Shown: positions 26,544-35,567 of the stretch, piece by piece
Position numbering within the stretch: position 1 is the stretch's first letter
How the letters are laid out: the number at the start of each line of letters is the position of its first letter
Assembly: GCF_001429185.1 (NCBI RefSeq)
Contig: NZ_LMIW01000001.1
Coordinates: 768,948-832,947, forward strand
Origin: Terrabacter sp. Root85
Lineage (GTDB): Bacteria > Actinomycetota > Actinomycetes > Actinomycetales > Dermatophilaceae
Reading direction: 5' to 3'
Length of the DNA: 64,000 nucleotides
Translations under genes and position numbers: made by a program
The notes under the pieces: generated by a model
The model's database searches: none
Told to the model about the DNA's origin: nothing
The model's input: only the letters and a program-made list of their open reading frames with translations

Positions 26544-27728
26544 TCACCTCGCGGCGAGCTGGCCCTGGCCGGAGGACAGTTCGGTCGGAGCCGTCCCGAC
26601 GACGGCTCGGTCCAGGGAAGGGATGCCGAACGCCATGACGATGTAGAGGCCGGTGGCGACGAGGGGCACGGGGCTCGGCTCGAAGCCGTGCGCGCCCACG
26701 GCCACGCCGTTGACGACGAGGAGGACGCCTCCCAGCGTTCCGGTGACACCGGCCAGTCGGACACGACTGCCGAGGTGCCCGAGGCGCAACATCGCTGCAG
26801 CGGACATCAGCAGAGTGACCCCGAGCAGGATGGTGAAGAACGAGTTCACACCCCACTCCACCCAGCGGACTGCCTCCGCGGCGGCGAACCGGGACGCCCG
26901 GTCCTCCGGTGGAGCGGCGGCCCAGGAGTCGACAGCGTGCTTGAGGGCGACGCCGTCCACAGCCATGTTGATCGCGATGAGGGCCACGGTGGCGGCGGCG
27001 GCCGCATCGCCGAGCCGAACGAGCGCCGGGGACGCCCCCACCCGCTTCAGGGTGCGACCCAGGATGACGAACCCTGCGACCACCAGGCCTGCCGACAGGA
27101 ACTGCAGGTCGTGGACCCATACCCAGTCGGTGCTGTGGGCGTACTCGGCGAACACGGCCGCATGGGAGTTCGGAGGCTGGTCGTGCGGGTGAAGGATGCC
27201 TCCGGCGACTGCCAGACCTGCGCCGCCGACGAGCAGTGCGGAGGAGAGGAGGGCAGGACGCGACATGGGCGAGTGAGCTCTCGGATTCAGAGCTGGAGTG
27301 ACGGTGGAGGTGTGCGGTCGCCATGCCATGAGGATGCCCATGAGGGCGAACATCGCGACGTGACCCCACGTGAGCAGTGCATCGCCGGGAAGAACGCCGA
27401 GCCAGTAGGGGCACAACAGGACGAGGAAAGGCAGAGCCATGACAACCGACATCTCGACGATGTGGCGTGCTGGGTGCCGTCGCACCCACATCCAGGACGC
27501 CATGCCGAGGGTCATGTCGAAGGCCATGGTGAGGGCCATGGCGTCCGGCCGGCCGGTCAGGCCGGGCCAGACGCCGTCCCAGATCGCACCGAACAGCCCC
27601 ATGCCGACGACCATCGAGAGGGTCATCTCGAGGTAGGCGACGAGGAAGCGGGCGGGCCGGGAGCGCAGGAGCCGGCGGACGGCCGCGCGAGGCGAGCGGT
27701 CCGCATACAGGGTCGTGAAGGTGGTCAT
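26544..27728 (-). CDS. Multi-pass membrane protein of unknown function, possibly two joined modules
   Basis: 394 residues from the ATG at 27728; a GTG at 27791 is an alternative start. About ten hydrophobic segments are visible. The first four (from FLVAYLEMTLSMVVGMGLFGAIWDG to WGHVAMFALMGILMAW) include the motif AMALTMAFDMTLGMASWMW with many methionines. A hydrophilic linker near residue 140 leads to a second set of about six helices containing HPHDQPPNSHAAVFAEYA and VALIAINMAVDGVALKHAVDSW. The Met- and His-rich features could bind metal, but this is speculative. The gene follows a two-component pair on the same strand, 79 bp after its stop, and may be its target. Confidence 0.65.
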   Translation of the reverse strand: MTTFTTLYADRSPRAAVRRLLRSRPARFLVAYLEMTLSMVVGMGLFGAIWDGVWPGLTGRPDAMALTMAFDMTLGMASWMWVRRHPARHIVEMSVVMALPFLVLLCPYWLGVLPGDALLTWGHVAMFALMGILMAWRPHTSTVTPALNPRAHSPMSRPALLSSALLVGGAGLAVAGGILHPHDQPPNSHAAVFAEYAHSTDWVWVHDLQFLSAGLVVAGFVILGRTLKRVGASPALVRLGDAAAAATVALIAINMAVDGVALKHAVDSWAAAPPEDRASRFAAAEAVRWVEWGVNSFFTILLGVTLLMSAAAMLRLGHLGSRVRLAGVTGTLGGVLLVVNGVAVGAHGFEPSPVPLVATGLYIVMAFGIPSLDRAVVGTAPTELSSGQGQLAAR

Positions 27729-27807
27729 GCCGACGATGGTCGATCCCAGAGGGCCGATCCCGGACGTGCCAGAGGTCACGAACCGGGTCACGCGTGGGGC
27801 ATGACCT

Positions 27808-28473
27808 TCACAGCAGGCCGAGCGTGCGGGCCCTCAACGCGGCTTGCGTGCGGTCGCGGACGCCGAGCTTGGCCAGCACGTGGGTGACGTGGTTCTTGAC
27901 CGTGCCCTCCGACAGGTAGAGACGCTCGGCGGCCTCCCTGTTGCTGAGCCCGTCGGCGACGGCCCGTAGGACCTCCAGCTCGCGCTGGGTGAGCGGATCG
28001 ACGAGGGGCTGCGAACGCGGCTCGCTCGGGAGTTCGGGCAGCTGGCTCATCCGAGCCAGGACCTTGGCGGCCACTGACGGCTGGAGAACCGATTCGCCGC
28101 GGGCCGCCGCCAGCACGGCCTCGACCAGCCGCGGGGCGGTGGCGTCCTTGAGCAGGTATCCGACGGCACCCGCACGCAGGGCGGGAAAGACCTCGTCGTC
28201 GCCGTCGAAGGTGGTGAGCACGAGCACGCGAACCTCGGGATGCTCGACACGCAGCCGCCGGGTCGTGTCCACGCCATCGAGCACGGGCATCCGCAGGTCC
28301 ATGAGCACGACGTCGGGTCGGAGCCTCTCGACGAGCTCCAGCGCCTCGACCCCGTCCTCCGCGGCGCCCACGACCTCGACCTCTGCGCGCATCTCCAGGA
28401 GCGTCGTCAGGGCCTCACGAAACAAGGTCTGGTCATCGACGACAAGCACCCGCACCGGGCGATCGAGGCTCAT
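27808..28473 (-). CDS. NarL/LuxR-family response regulator
   Basis: 221 residues. The receiver domain has the acidic pair in VLVVDDQTLFREAL, the phospho-acceptor Asp in DVVLMDLRMPVLDGVDT, and the Lys in GYLLKDATAP. The output domain is a LuxR-type helix-turn-helix: LTQRELEVLRAVADGLSNREAAERLYLSEGTVKNHVTHVLAKLGVRDR. Its start overlaps the kinase stop by 4 bp (ATGA), so the two form a cognate pair. Targets unknown; the membrane protein downstream is a candidate. Confidence 0.93.
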   Translation of the reverse strand: MSLDRPVRVLVVDDQTLFREALTTLLEMRAEVEVVGAAEDGVEALELVERLRPDVVLMDLRMPVLDGVDTTRRLRVEHPEVRVLVLTTFDGDDEVFPALRAGAVGYLLKDATAPRLVEAVLAAARGESVLQPSVAAKVLARMSQLPELPSEPRSQPLVDPLTQRELEVLRAVADGLSNREAAERLYLSEGTVKNHVTHVLAKLGVRDRTQAALRARTLGLL

Positions 28474-29558
28474 CCCGGCATCTCGACCCGGACGGCCACA
28501 CCGCTGCCCGGTGCCGACTCGACACTGAGGGAGCCGCCGAGATCCTCGACGCGCTCACGGATGCCGACGAGGCCGAACCCGCCGGCGGTGCCGTCGAGGC
28601 CACGCCCGTCGTCGCGGACCTCCAGGCTCACCACGTCTGGGCGGTAGGTCAGCCGGATGACGGCGGCGTGGGCATTCGCGTGCTTGCGGATGTTGGTGAG
28701 GCCCTCCTGAGCGGCGCGGAAGAGCGCCACCTGGACCTCGTCGTCGAGCCGGCGCTCGCGCCCTCGGACCTCGACGGAGGTGGACGGACCGGACGACACA
28801 CCCTCGGCAGCCAGGGTCTCCAGCTGCGCGGAGAGCCACTGCTCGGGCCTCGCCTCCCGCAGGGCGGCCACCGACTCGCGGACCGACACCAACGCGCGGC
28901 GCGCCTGGTCCTCCGCCTGGCTGAGCAGCCCGTCGGCCCTCGCCGGGTCGCTGCTCAGCACCGCCCTTGCGGCCTGCACCTGCATGCCGACCACCGTGAG
29001 ATGGTGCCCCAGCCCGTCATGGATGTCGCGCGCGACGCGCGTGCGTTCACGCATGGTGGCCAGCTCCTCGGCCTGTTCGCCGAGCTCACGCAGCCGGCGG
29101 TTGGCGTCGGCGAGCTCCGACCGTGCCTGTTGCTCACGCAGGTGCAGCGCTGCGAGGACGAAGGCGAAGGCACACGCGAGTCCGGTGCTGACCACCTGGC
29201 GCACCGCGTCGGGCATGGGCATCCCCACGTGGACGAACGGGACGAGCACCGCGACGACGACCGCCCATCCGAGCGGTAGCAGCATGACGGCCTGGACGAC
29301 CACCACCACCAGGAGCAAGGTGCTGCCGACCCCTGCGCCGGCCACGTTGAAGACGACGAACCCGAGCGCCAGGGCTACCGTCAGGTAGGCGACTGCGGCC
29401 GCGCGCCCCCGACTGAGCGCCCAGCGGTAGCCGACCACCGACCAGGCGACGAACACCACCCCGAGAGCACCGGCCGGCATGACCGAGCCGCTGGGAGCGG
29501 CCTCGAGCAGCATCACCAGCAACGCTGCTACGGCCAGCGCCGACAGGGCCCGGTTCAC
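28470..29558 (-). CDS. NarL-type sensor histidine kinase (HisKA_3)
   Basis: 362 residues. The N-terminal half has about six hydrophobic segments with little outside the membrane, so the signal is probably sensed within or near the membrane. The phospho-acceptor is His in ARDIHDGLGHHLTVVGMQ. The ATPase domain has GLTNIRKHANAHAA (N box), VRDDGRGLDG (G1) and GFGLVGIRERVEDLGG. It phosphorylates the response regulator encoded 4 bp overlapping downstream. A GACATT hexamer lies 6 nt before the GTG start, a weak leaderless -10. Confidence 0.92.
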   Translation of the reverse strand: MNRALSALAVAALLVMLLEAAPSGSVMPAGALGVVFVAWSVVGYRWALSRGRAAAVAYLTVALALGFVVFNVAGAGVGSTLLLVVVVVQAVMLLPLGWAVVVAVLVPFVHVGMPMPDAVRQVVSTGLACAFAFVLAALHLREQQARSELADANRRLRELGEQAEELATMRERTRVARDIHDGLGHHLTVVGMQVQAARAVLSSDPARADGLLSQAEDQARRALVSVRESVAALREARPEQWLSAQLETLAAEGVSSGPSTSVEVRGRERRLDDEVQVALFRAAQEGLTNIRKHANAHAAVIRLTYRPDVVSLEVRDDGRGLDGTAGGFGLVGIRERVEDLGGSLSVESAPGSGVAVRVEMPG

Positions 29559-29625
29559 CGTCCCAATGTCGCGCCCGGCCCCGAGCGAGTCAATCGCGGC
29601 CCGGCCCCGGCTCCACCGTTTCCGC

Positions 29626-30444
29626 TCAGCGGCCGGCGGCGACCCGCTTCGCCGCGCGCTTCATGACCGCGGTGTAGGCCGGTCGGGCGAAGCGCTTGGC
29701 GCGCCAGGCGACGTGCCCGTCACGGTCGGTGAGGATGACGTCGCGGTGGGCGTCGATGCCGCGCACGACGATCGAGGCGATCTCGTCGGCGGTGCGCTTC
29801 GAGCCGCTGACCATCTTCTTGCCGGCCTCCTCCATCTCGGTGTCGGCACCCTGGAACGACGAGCCGAGGTTCGTCCGGAAGAACGACGGGCACACGACCG
29901 ACACGTCGATGCCGTGCGGCGCGAGCTCGTGCGAGAGCGTCTCGCTCAGGGCGACGACGCCGGCCTTGACGGTGTTGTACGCCGACATGCCGGGGGCGTG
30001 GACGAGTCCGGCGAGCGAGGCGGTGTTGACGATGTGGCCGCTGCCCTGCTCCTTGAGGAGCGGGGTGAACGTGCGGCAGCCGCGGACGACGCCGAGCAGG
30101 TTGATGTCGACGATCCAGCGCCACTCGTCCATCGTCGCGACGTCGATGCGGCCACCCGCGGCGACGCCGGCGTTGTTGACGAGCAGGTCGAGCCCGCCCC
30201 ACGTCTCGCGCACGTGGGCGAGCGCCGCGGCCCACGCCTCGTCGCTGCGCACGTCGAGCGGGAGGTAGGCCGCCGCCTCCGGGAGCGCATCGGGCCGGTC
30301 GGTCTGCACGTCGGTCGCGAGCACGTGGTCGCCGCGGGCGACGAGGGCGCGGACGAGTGCGAGGCCGAGACCTGAGGCACCACCGGTCACGAGGACGCGG
30401 CGGGGGGACGTGGGAGCGGAGGCACGGAGCGAGCGGGACGGCAT
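29626..30444 (-). CDS. Short-chain dehydrogenase/reductase
   Basis: 272 residues, classical SDR. The NAD(P)-binding motif is TGGASGLGLALV, the NNAGVAAG stretch follows, and the catalytic Ser and YNTVKAG (YxxxK) are in place. The C-terminal region carries several basic residues (KRAAKRVAAGR). Substrate unknown. I chose the ATG at 30444; a TTG 9 bp upstream is the alternative. The ATG itself is part of a GTATGCCG word. The upstream quinone-oxidoreductase-like gene ends only 10 bp before this start, so they probably share a transcript. Confidence 0.88.
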   Translation of the reverse strand: MPSRSLRASAPTSPRRVLVTGGASGLGLALVRALVARGDHVLATDVQTDRPDALPEAAAYLPLDVRSDEAWAAALAHVRETWGGLDLLVNNAGVAAGGRIDVATMDEWRWIVDINLLGVVRGCRTFTPLLKEQGSGHIVNTASLAGLVHAPGMSAYNTVKAGVVALSETLSHELAPHGIDVSVVCPSFFRTNLGSSFQGADTEMEEAGKKMVSGSKRTADEIASIVVRGIDAHRDVILTDRDGHVAWRAKRFARPAYTAVMKRAAKRVAAGR

Positions 30445-30454
30445 ACGCCCCAAC

Positions 30455-31426
30455 CTACTGGCGGACGGTGAGGGTCACCTTGCCGTGGGCGCGGCGCTCG
30501 TCGATCTCCGTGAGCGCCGCCGCGACGTCGTCGAGCCGGTGGCGCGTGCCGATGGGCGGAGCGAGCGCGCCGCTCTCGAGGAGCGGGAGGATCGCGTCCC
30601 ACTGGGTGCGCAGGTAGGTCGGGTCGGGCATCCAGAAGGCACCCCAGCCGACGCCGACGACGCTGATGTTGTTCAGGAGCAGCCGGTTGACCTTGACCTC
30701 GGGGATCTGGCCGGCGGTGAAGCCGATGACGAGCAGGCGGCCCTCGGGCGCGAGGCTGCGGAGGCTGTCGGTGAAGCGGTCGCCGCCCACCGGGTCGACG
30801 ACGACGTCGACGCCGCGTCCGTCGGTGAGCTCCTTCGCGGCCGCGAGGAAGCCGTCGGCGAGGACGACGTGGTGCGCGCCGGCCGAGCGGGCGGTCCCGA
30901 TCTTGTCGTCGGACGACACGACGGCGATGACGCGGGCGTCCATGGCGCGCGCCAGCTGGATGGCGGCGGTGCCGATGCCGCCCGCGGCGCCGTGGACGAG
31001 CACGGTCTCGCCGCGCTCGAGCTGGCCGCGACGGGTCAGGGCGAAGTGGACGGTGAGGTAGTTCATCGGCAGCGCGGCGCCGGTCTCGAACGAGACGGTA
31101 TCGGGCAGCGGGAAGACCATCGCCTCGGGCACGGCGACCGTCTCGGCGAAGCCGCCGAGCACCGGGAAGGCCGCGACGCGGTCGCCGACGCGGAAGGCGC
31201 TGCCCTCGCCGACCTCGCGCACGACGCCCGCACACTCGGCGCCGGGGACGAAGGGCAGGTCCGGGCGCATCTGGTAGAGCCCGCGGCTCATGAGGACGTC
31301 GGGGAAGCTGACCCCCGCCTCGTGGACGTCGACGAGGACGTGGCCGGCGGTCAGGGCAGGCTCGTCGACCTCGCCGACCGTGACGGACGACGGCCCGTCG
31401 AGGCTCGTGACTCGTGCCGCGTGCAT
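30455..31426 (-). CDS. NADPH:quinone oxidoreductase-like MDR enzyme
   Basis: 323 residues of the zinc-free quinone oxidoreductase branch of the medium-chain family. The GroES-like domain has FVPGAECAGVVREVGEGSAFRVGDRV, the NADPH motif is VLVHGAAGGIGTAAIQLA, and the C-terminus has VNRLLLNNISVVGVGWGAFW. It probably reduces quinones or enones with NADPH. The ATG at 31426 is supported by GAGGAG close upstream; a longer ATG 12 bp earlier lacks it. It is likely co-transcribed with the SDR downstream. Confidence 0.9.
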   Translation of the reverse strand: MHAARVTSLDGPSSVTVGEVDEPALTAGHVLVDVHEAGVSFPDVLMSRGLYQMRPDLPFVPGAECAGVVREVGEGSAFRVGDRVAAFPVLGGFAETVAVPEAMVFPLPDTVSFETGAALPMNYLTVHFALTRRGQLERGETVLVHGAAGGIGTAAIQLARAMDARVIAVVSSDDKIGTARSAGAHHVVLADGFLAAAKELTDGRGVDVVVDPVGGDRFTDSLRSLAPEGRLLVIGFTAGQIPEVKVNRLLLNNISVVGVGWGAFWMPDPTYLRTQWDAILPLLESGALAPPIGTRHRLDDVAAALTEIDERRAHGKVTLTVRQ

Positions 31427-31522
31427 GCTGCTCCTCATCGTCGGGGGACCTCGACCCTAGCCGCCCGCAGGGCCACACTGGACGGGTCGGCCGATGCGTG
31501 CCGCGGGACCCAGGAGGCGGCC

Positions 31523-31972
31523 ATGGGCGTGGCCAACCGGATGATGCGTGGGGCCAACGCGGCGCACGTGGCGCTCTACCGTCGCTTCGACGTCGGCTTC
31601 CTCCGCTCCATCCGGGGGATGCCGGTCCTCCTGCTCACCGTGGCCGGTCGGTCGTCCGGCACGCTGCGGACCAGCCCGGTCGGCTACTTCCGCGACGACG
31701 GCGCCTACGTCGTCTGCGGAAGCGCCGGCGGCGCGGCGGCGGAGCCGCAGTGGTTCCGCAACCTCCGCCACGCCGACACGGCCGTCATCGAGGTCGGCGA
31801 CGAGCGGATCGAGGTGGACGTCGAGGTCGCTCGCGGCGCGGAGCGCGACCGTTTGTGGGGTCGCCTGCTCGAGGTCGCGCCGTTCTTCGGCGGCTACGAG
31901 GCCAAGGCCGCCGGGCGCGTCATCCCGTTGGCTGCGCTGACCCCGCGAGCGCCGACGTCCGCGGCGCCCTGA
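31523..31972 (+). CDS. Deazaflavin-dependent nitroreductase family protein
   Basis: 149 residues. The sequence LLLTVAGRSSGTLRTSPVGYFRDDGAYVVCGSAGGAAAEPQWFRNLRHAD matches the small split-barrel F420-dependent (Ddn-like) family common in actinobacteria. Some members reduce nitro compounds or quinones with F420H2; others bind other cofactors. The start is supported by CAGGAGG 5-6 nt upstream. Its 3' end overlaps the convergent GH3 gene by 53 bp, so antisense effects are possible. Confidence 0.85.
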   Translation: MGVANRMMRGANAAHVALYRRFDVGFLRSIRGMPVLLLTVAGRSSGTLRTSPVGYFRDDGAYVVCGSAGGAAAEPQWFRNLRHADTAVIEVGDERIEVDVEVARGAERDRLWGRLLEVAPFFGGYEAKAAGRVIPLAALTPRAPTSAAP

Positions 31973-34247
31973 TCGTGAAGGATGCCTTGAGCAGGTCGGT
32001 GTCGCGCGAGCTCGGTCCCACGCGCAGCTCGAACTCGCCCGGCTCGACGACGCGTCGACCGGCCGCGTCGACGATGGAGCAGGCTGTGGCCGGGACCTCG
32101 ATGCGGGTGGTCACCGACTCACCCGGCGGGACGGTGACGCGGCGGAACGCCTTGAGCTCCTTGGCTGCCCACGTGACGCTCGTGACGACGTCGGTGACGT
32201 AGGCCTGCACGACCTCGTAGGCCGTCCGCTCGCCCGTGTTGGTGAGCGTGACCTCCGCGGCCACGACGTCGTCGGGCGAGAGTTCGGTGGCGTCGAGGGT
32301 CAGGTCGGACCACTCGACGGTCGTGTACGTCAGGCCCTCCCCGAAGACGAACTGCGGCTCCTGGGTGAGGTCGGCGTAGCGGTGGCCGTGCTGCCCGCGC
32401 ACCTGGTTGTAGTAGGTCGGCTGCTGCCCGACGTGCCGCGGGATCGAGACGGGCAGGCGTCCGGCGGGCTCGATGTGGCCCAGGACGAGCTCGGCTACGG
32501 CACGGCCGCCGCGCATGCCGGGGCTGAAGGCCTCGATGACCGCGGCCGCCCGGAGCGCGCTGGGCGGCAGGACGTTGGGCTTGGAGTGGAGCAGCACGAC
32601 GACGATGGGGACGCCGGTGCCGTCGAGCTGGTCGACGAGGGCGTCGAGCAGGGCGACCTGACCGCCCTGCAGGTCGAGCGTCGCCGTCGAGCAGCCTTCT
32701 CCCGTCAGGGCGATCGTGTCACCCAGGACGACGACGGCGAGGTCGGCGGCGCGTGCTGCAGCCACCGCCTCGGCGAGCTGGGCCGGGTCGACGGGCGCGG
32801 GTGCTGAGACCGGCGGACGGGGCTGGCCGTCGGGGAAGAGCGGCCCCTCGGGGTCGGGCACGAGGGTCTCGATCTCGGCGCCCCGAGCACGGGTGACGGC
32901 CCAGGTCGACGGGACGACGGCGCGGAAGCCGTCGAGCACGGTCTCGACCGTCTCGCGCGGGTGACCGTCGGGCATCCAGTCGACCTGGCCGGAGGCGCCG
33001 GCCCAGTCGCCGAGATTGGCCTGCGGGTCGTCGGCGTTCGGCCCGAGGACGGCCACGGTGCGCGGGACGTCCGTGACGGCATACGGAAGCGTGCCGTCGT
33101 TGGTGAGGAGCACGAGCGAGCGGCGGGCGACGTCGAGGTTGAGGGCGGCGTGCTCGGCGGAGCCGATGACGACGCGCTGGCGCTCGGCGTCCGGCGGCCG
33201 CGGGTTCTCGAAGAGCCCGAGCTCGAGCTTGACGCGCAGCACCCGGCGGGCGGCCTCGTCGATGGCGCGCTCGTCGAGCAGGCCGCGCGCGACGGCCTCC
33301 TGGGCGGCCTCGAAGAAGGCCGGGGTCGTCATGACGAGGTCGTTGCCGGCGCGGACCGCGACCGTCGCGGCCTCGACGTCGTCGGCGCAGACCTTCTGCT
33401 CCCAGACCATCCGACCGACGTTGTCCCAGTCGGTGACGAGGGTGCCGGTGAAGCCCCACTCCCCCTTGAGCACCTCGTCGAGGAGCCAGCCGTTCGCCGT
33501 CACGGGGACGCCGTCGATCGCCTGGTAGCCGAGCATGAAGGTGCGGCAGCCCTCCTGCACGGCTCGCTCGAAGGGCGGCAGGAACCACGACGTCAGCTTG
33601 CGACGGCTGAGGTCGGCCTCGCTCGCGTCGCGGCCGCCCTGGGTCTCGGAGTAGCCGGCGAAGTGCTTGGCGCACGCGAGGACGGCCGTCGGGTCGGTGA
33701 GGCCGTCGCCCTGGTAGCCCCGGATCATGGCCGCGCCGAGCTCACCGATGAGGTACGGGTCCTCGCCGAAGGTCTCGCCGACCCGGCCCCAGCGCAGGTC
33801 GCGGGTGATGCAGAGGACGGGCGAGAAGGTCCAGTGGATGCCGGTCGCCGACACCTCGACGGCCGTGACGCGTGCCGCCTGCTCGACGAGGTCGGGGTCC
33901 CACGAGCAGGCCATCCCGAGCTGGGTCGGGAAGATCGTCGCACCCGGCCAGAAGGAGTGGCCGTGGATGCAGTCGTCGGCGGTGAGGAGCGGGATGCCCA
34001 GACGCGTCCGGGCCGCGAGCTCGATGGCGCGCGGCAGGTAGTCCGGGGAGGTGTGCAGGATCGAGCCGGCCAGCTTCGTGTGGACGATCTCGGTCAGGTC
34101 ACCGCGCGCGTCGAGCTGGAGCATCTGGCCGACCTTCTCGGGCAGCGTCATCCGAACGATGAGGTCGTCGAGGCGCTCCTCCACGGAGAGCGACGGATCG
34201 CGGTAGGGAGCGTCGGTGGGGGCAGCGGCGGCAGCATCGTCGGGCAC
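31920..34247 (-). CDS. GH3 beta-glucosidase
   Basis: 775 residues. The catalytic nucleophile is the Asp in GTLVTDWDNVGRM. Upstream are KHFAGYSETQGGRDASEADLS and GIPLLTADDCIHGHSFWPGAT, and the second domain has ADLAVVVLGDTIALTGEGCS. A C-terminal fibronectin-III-like domain holds WSDLTLDATELSPDDVV and ends in GEFELRVGPSSRD. There is no signal peptide, so it should act on imported beta-glucosides or oligosaccharides. The GTG start is preceded at 6 nt by TAGCGT. It diverges from the DUF4921 gene with 39 bp between starts. Confidence 0.93.
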   Translation of the reverse strand: MPDDAAAAAPTDAPYRDPSLSVEERLDDLIVRMTLPEKVGQMLQLDARGDLTEIVHTKLAGSILHTSPDYLPRAIELAARTRLGIPLLTADDCIHGHSFWPGATIFPTQLGMACSWDPDLVEQAARVTAVEVSATGIHWTFSPVLCITRDLRWGRVGETFGEDPYLIGELGAAMIRGYQGDGLTDPTAVLACAKHFAGYSETQGGRDASEADLSRRKLTSWFLPPFERAVQEGCRTFMLGYQAIDGVPVTANGWLLDEVLKGEWGFTGTLVTDWDNVGRMVWEQKVCADDVEAATVAVRAGNDLVMTTPAFFEAAQEAVARGLLDERAIDEAARRVLRVKLELGLFENPRPPDAERQRVVIGSAEHAALNLDVARRSLVLLTNDGTLPYAVTDVPRTVAVLGPNADDPQANLGDWAGASGQVDWMPDGHPRETVETVLDGFRAVVPSTWAVTRARGAEIETLVPDPEGPLFPDGQPRPPVSAPAPVDPAQLAEAVAAARAADLAVVVLGDTIALTGEGCSTATLDLQGGQVALLDALVDQLDGTGVPIVVVLLHSKPNVLPPSALRAAAVIEAFSPGMRGGRAVAELVLGHIEPAGRLPVSIPRHVGQQPTYYNQVRGQHGHRYADLTQEPQFVFGEGLTYTTVEWSDLTLDATELSPDDVVAAEVTLTNTGERTAYEVVQAYVTDVVTSVTWAAKELKAFRRVTVPPGESVTTRIEVPATACSIVDAAGRRVVEPGEFELRVGPSSRDTDLLKASFTIRAPRTSALAGSAQPTG

Positions 34248-34253
34248 GTCCCG

Positions 34254-34259
34254 ACGCTA
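34254..34259 (-). promoter_or_regulatory. -10 hexamer of probable leaderless promoter for GH3
   Basis: TAGCGT on the minus strand, 6 nt before the GTG at 34247. It is part of a 39-bp divergent promoter gap. Confidence 0.5.
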
Positions 34260-34274
34260 GCCGACCGGCAGACC

Positions 34275-34280
34275 TAGGCT
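34275..34280 (+). promoter_or_regulatory. -10 hexamer of probable leaderless promoter for DUF4921
   Basis: TAGGCT lies 6 nt before the GTG at 34287. It faces the GH3 promoter. Confidence 0.5.
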
Positions 34281-34286
34281 GGCAGG

Positions 34287-35552
34287 GTGATCGAGCCCCT
34301 GACGCGACTGCCCGACGGGACCATCAAGCAGGTCAACCCCTTCACCGGCACGAAGGTGTGGACGTTGCCGGGGCGCGCGGCCCGGCCTCTCGGCATCGCC
34401 CGGCCCGACCCGAAGCCCCTCGACCCGGCCGAGCACGAGCGCCACTGCGCCTTCTGCTGGGGCCGGATGATCGAGACGACTCCCGAGATCGCCCGGGTCG
34501 TCCGGGACGGGTCGTCGTGGCGCGAGGTGCGCGGGCTCGTCGCCGAGCAGCTCCACGACACGGTGCCGGAGCTGCGGCTCTTCCCGAACCTCTTCGAGAT
34601 CCTCAGCTACGACTACTGGCACCTCGCCCACGGCTACGAGCCGACGCCCGAGTCGCTCGCGCACCGGGCGGCATACCTCTCGACGCCCGCAGGGCGTGCA
34701 CACGTGACCGCGCTGGCGCGCATCCGGATGCGCTCGCGCGGTGCGGCTGGTGCCGAGGTCGAGCCGCTCGACGAGGACGACCTCGAGCGCGAGGCCGTCG
34801 GCCTCTTCGCCGGCAACCACCAGGTCGTCGTCTCGCGTCGGCACTTCGTCGACGGCGCGACGGACGACACCCAGAATGCCGGCGCCGGCACGCTCACACC
34901 CGAGGAGCACTGGCAGTACACGCGATTCACGATCGCTGGGGTCCGCGACCTCTACCGGAGCAACCCGCACGCCCGCTACGTCTCGGCGTTCCAGAACTGG
35001 CTGCGACCGGCCGGCGCGTCGTTCGACCACCTGCACAAGCAGCTCGTCGCCATCGACGAGCCGGGCGTGGACCTCGAGCGGGAGACCGAGCGGGTGCGGG
35101 CCGAGCCGGACCTCTTCGCGCGCTGGGGGCCGCAGTACGCCGAGACGCAGGGTCTCGTCGTGGCGCGCACCCCCACGGCCATGGCCTTCGCCGGGATCGG
35201 CCACCAGTACCCGTCGCTCGTCGTCTACACGTCGAACACGGCGTGCCGGCCGTGGGAGCTCTCGGACGACGAGGTGCGCGACTTCTCCGACCTCGTGCAC
35301 GCGTGCCACGCGGCGACGGGCGCCGACGTGCCGACCAACGAGGAATGGCACCACGGCCCCCCGTCGCTCGACCTGCCCGTGCCGCTCCGGGTGGTGCTCA
35401 AGTGGCGGGTGTCGACCCTGGCCGGCTTCGAGGGCGGCACGAAGATCTACGTCAACACCATCGACCCGTGGGCAGTGCGAGAGCGCACCGTCACGCGGCT
35501 GCGGCTGCTCGCCGCGGACGGTCTCGTCTCGGACCGCCTCGACATCCCCTGA
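34287..35552 (+). CDS. DUF4921 family protein (GalT/HIT-like)
   Basis: 421 residues. It opens with RLPDGTIKQVNPFTGTKVWTLPGRA, typical of DUF4921. A zinc-type CAFCWGRM is near residue 55. The segment AGASFDHLHKQLVAIDEP carries a histidine pair (HLH) resembling the HIT/GalT active site, and the C-terminal half has KWRVSTLAGFEGGTKIYVNTIDPW. The fold suggests a nucleotidyl transferase or hydrolase acting on a sugar nucleotide, but no activity is established that I know of. It is more than 18 kb from galT, so it is not part of the Leloir operon. Confidence 0.8.
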   Translation: MIEPLTRLPDGTIKQVNPFTGTKVWTLPGRAARPLGIARPDPKPLDPAEHERHCAFCWGRMIETTPEIARVVRDGSSWREVRGLVAEQLHDTVPELRLFPNLFEILSYDYWHLAHGYEPTPESLAHRAAYLSTPAGRAHVTALARIRMRSRGAAGAEVEPLDEDDLEREAVGLFAGNHQVVVSRRHFVDGATDDTQNAGAGTLTPEEHWQYTRFTIAGVRDLYRSNPHARYVSAFQNWLRPAGASFDHLHKQLVAIDEPGVDLERETERVRAEPDLFARWGPQYAETQGLVVARTPTAMAFAGIGHQYPSLVVYTSNTACRPWELSDDEVRDFSDLVHACHAATGADVPTNEEWHHGPPSLDLPVPLRVVLKWRVSTLAGFEGGTKIYVNTIDPWAVRERTVTRLRLLAADGLVSDRLDIP

Positions 35553-35567
35553 AGCGGCCCGCTCGGG

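Noticed and set aside
27696..27702. Near-matches GCATAC preceded by C or A (27692, 44951, 56048 regions)
   Set aside because: They lack the GGCATAC core and were not counted among the 41 copies.
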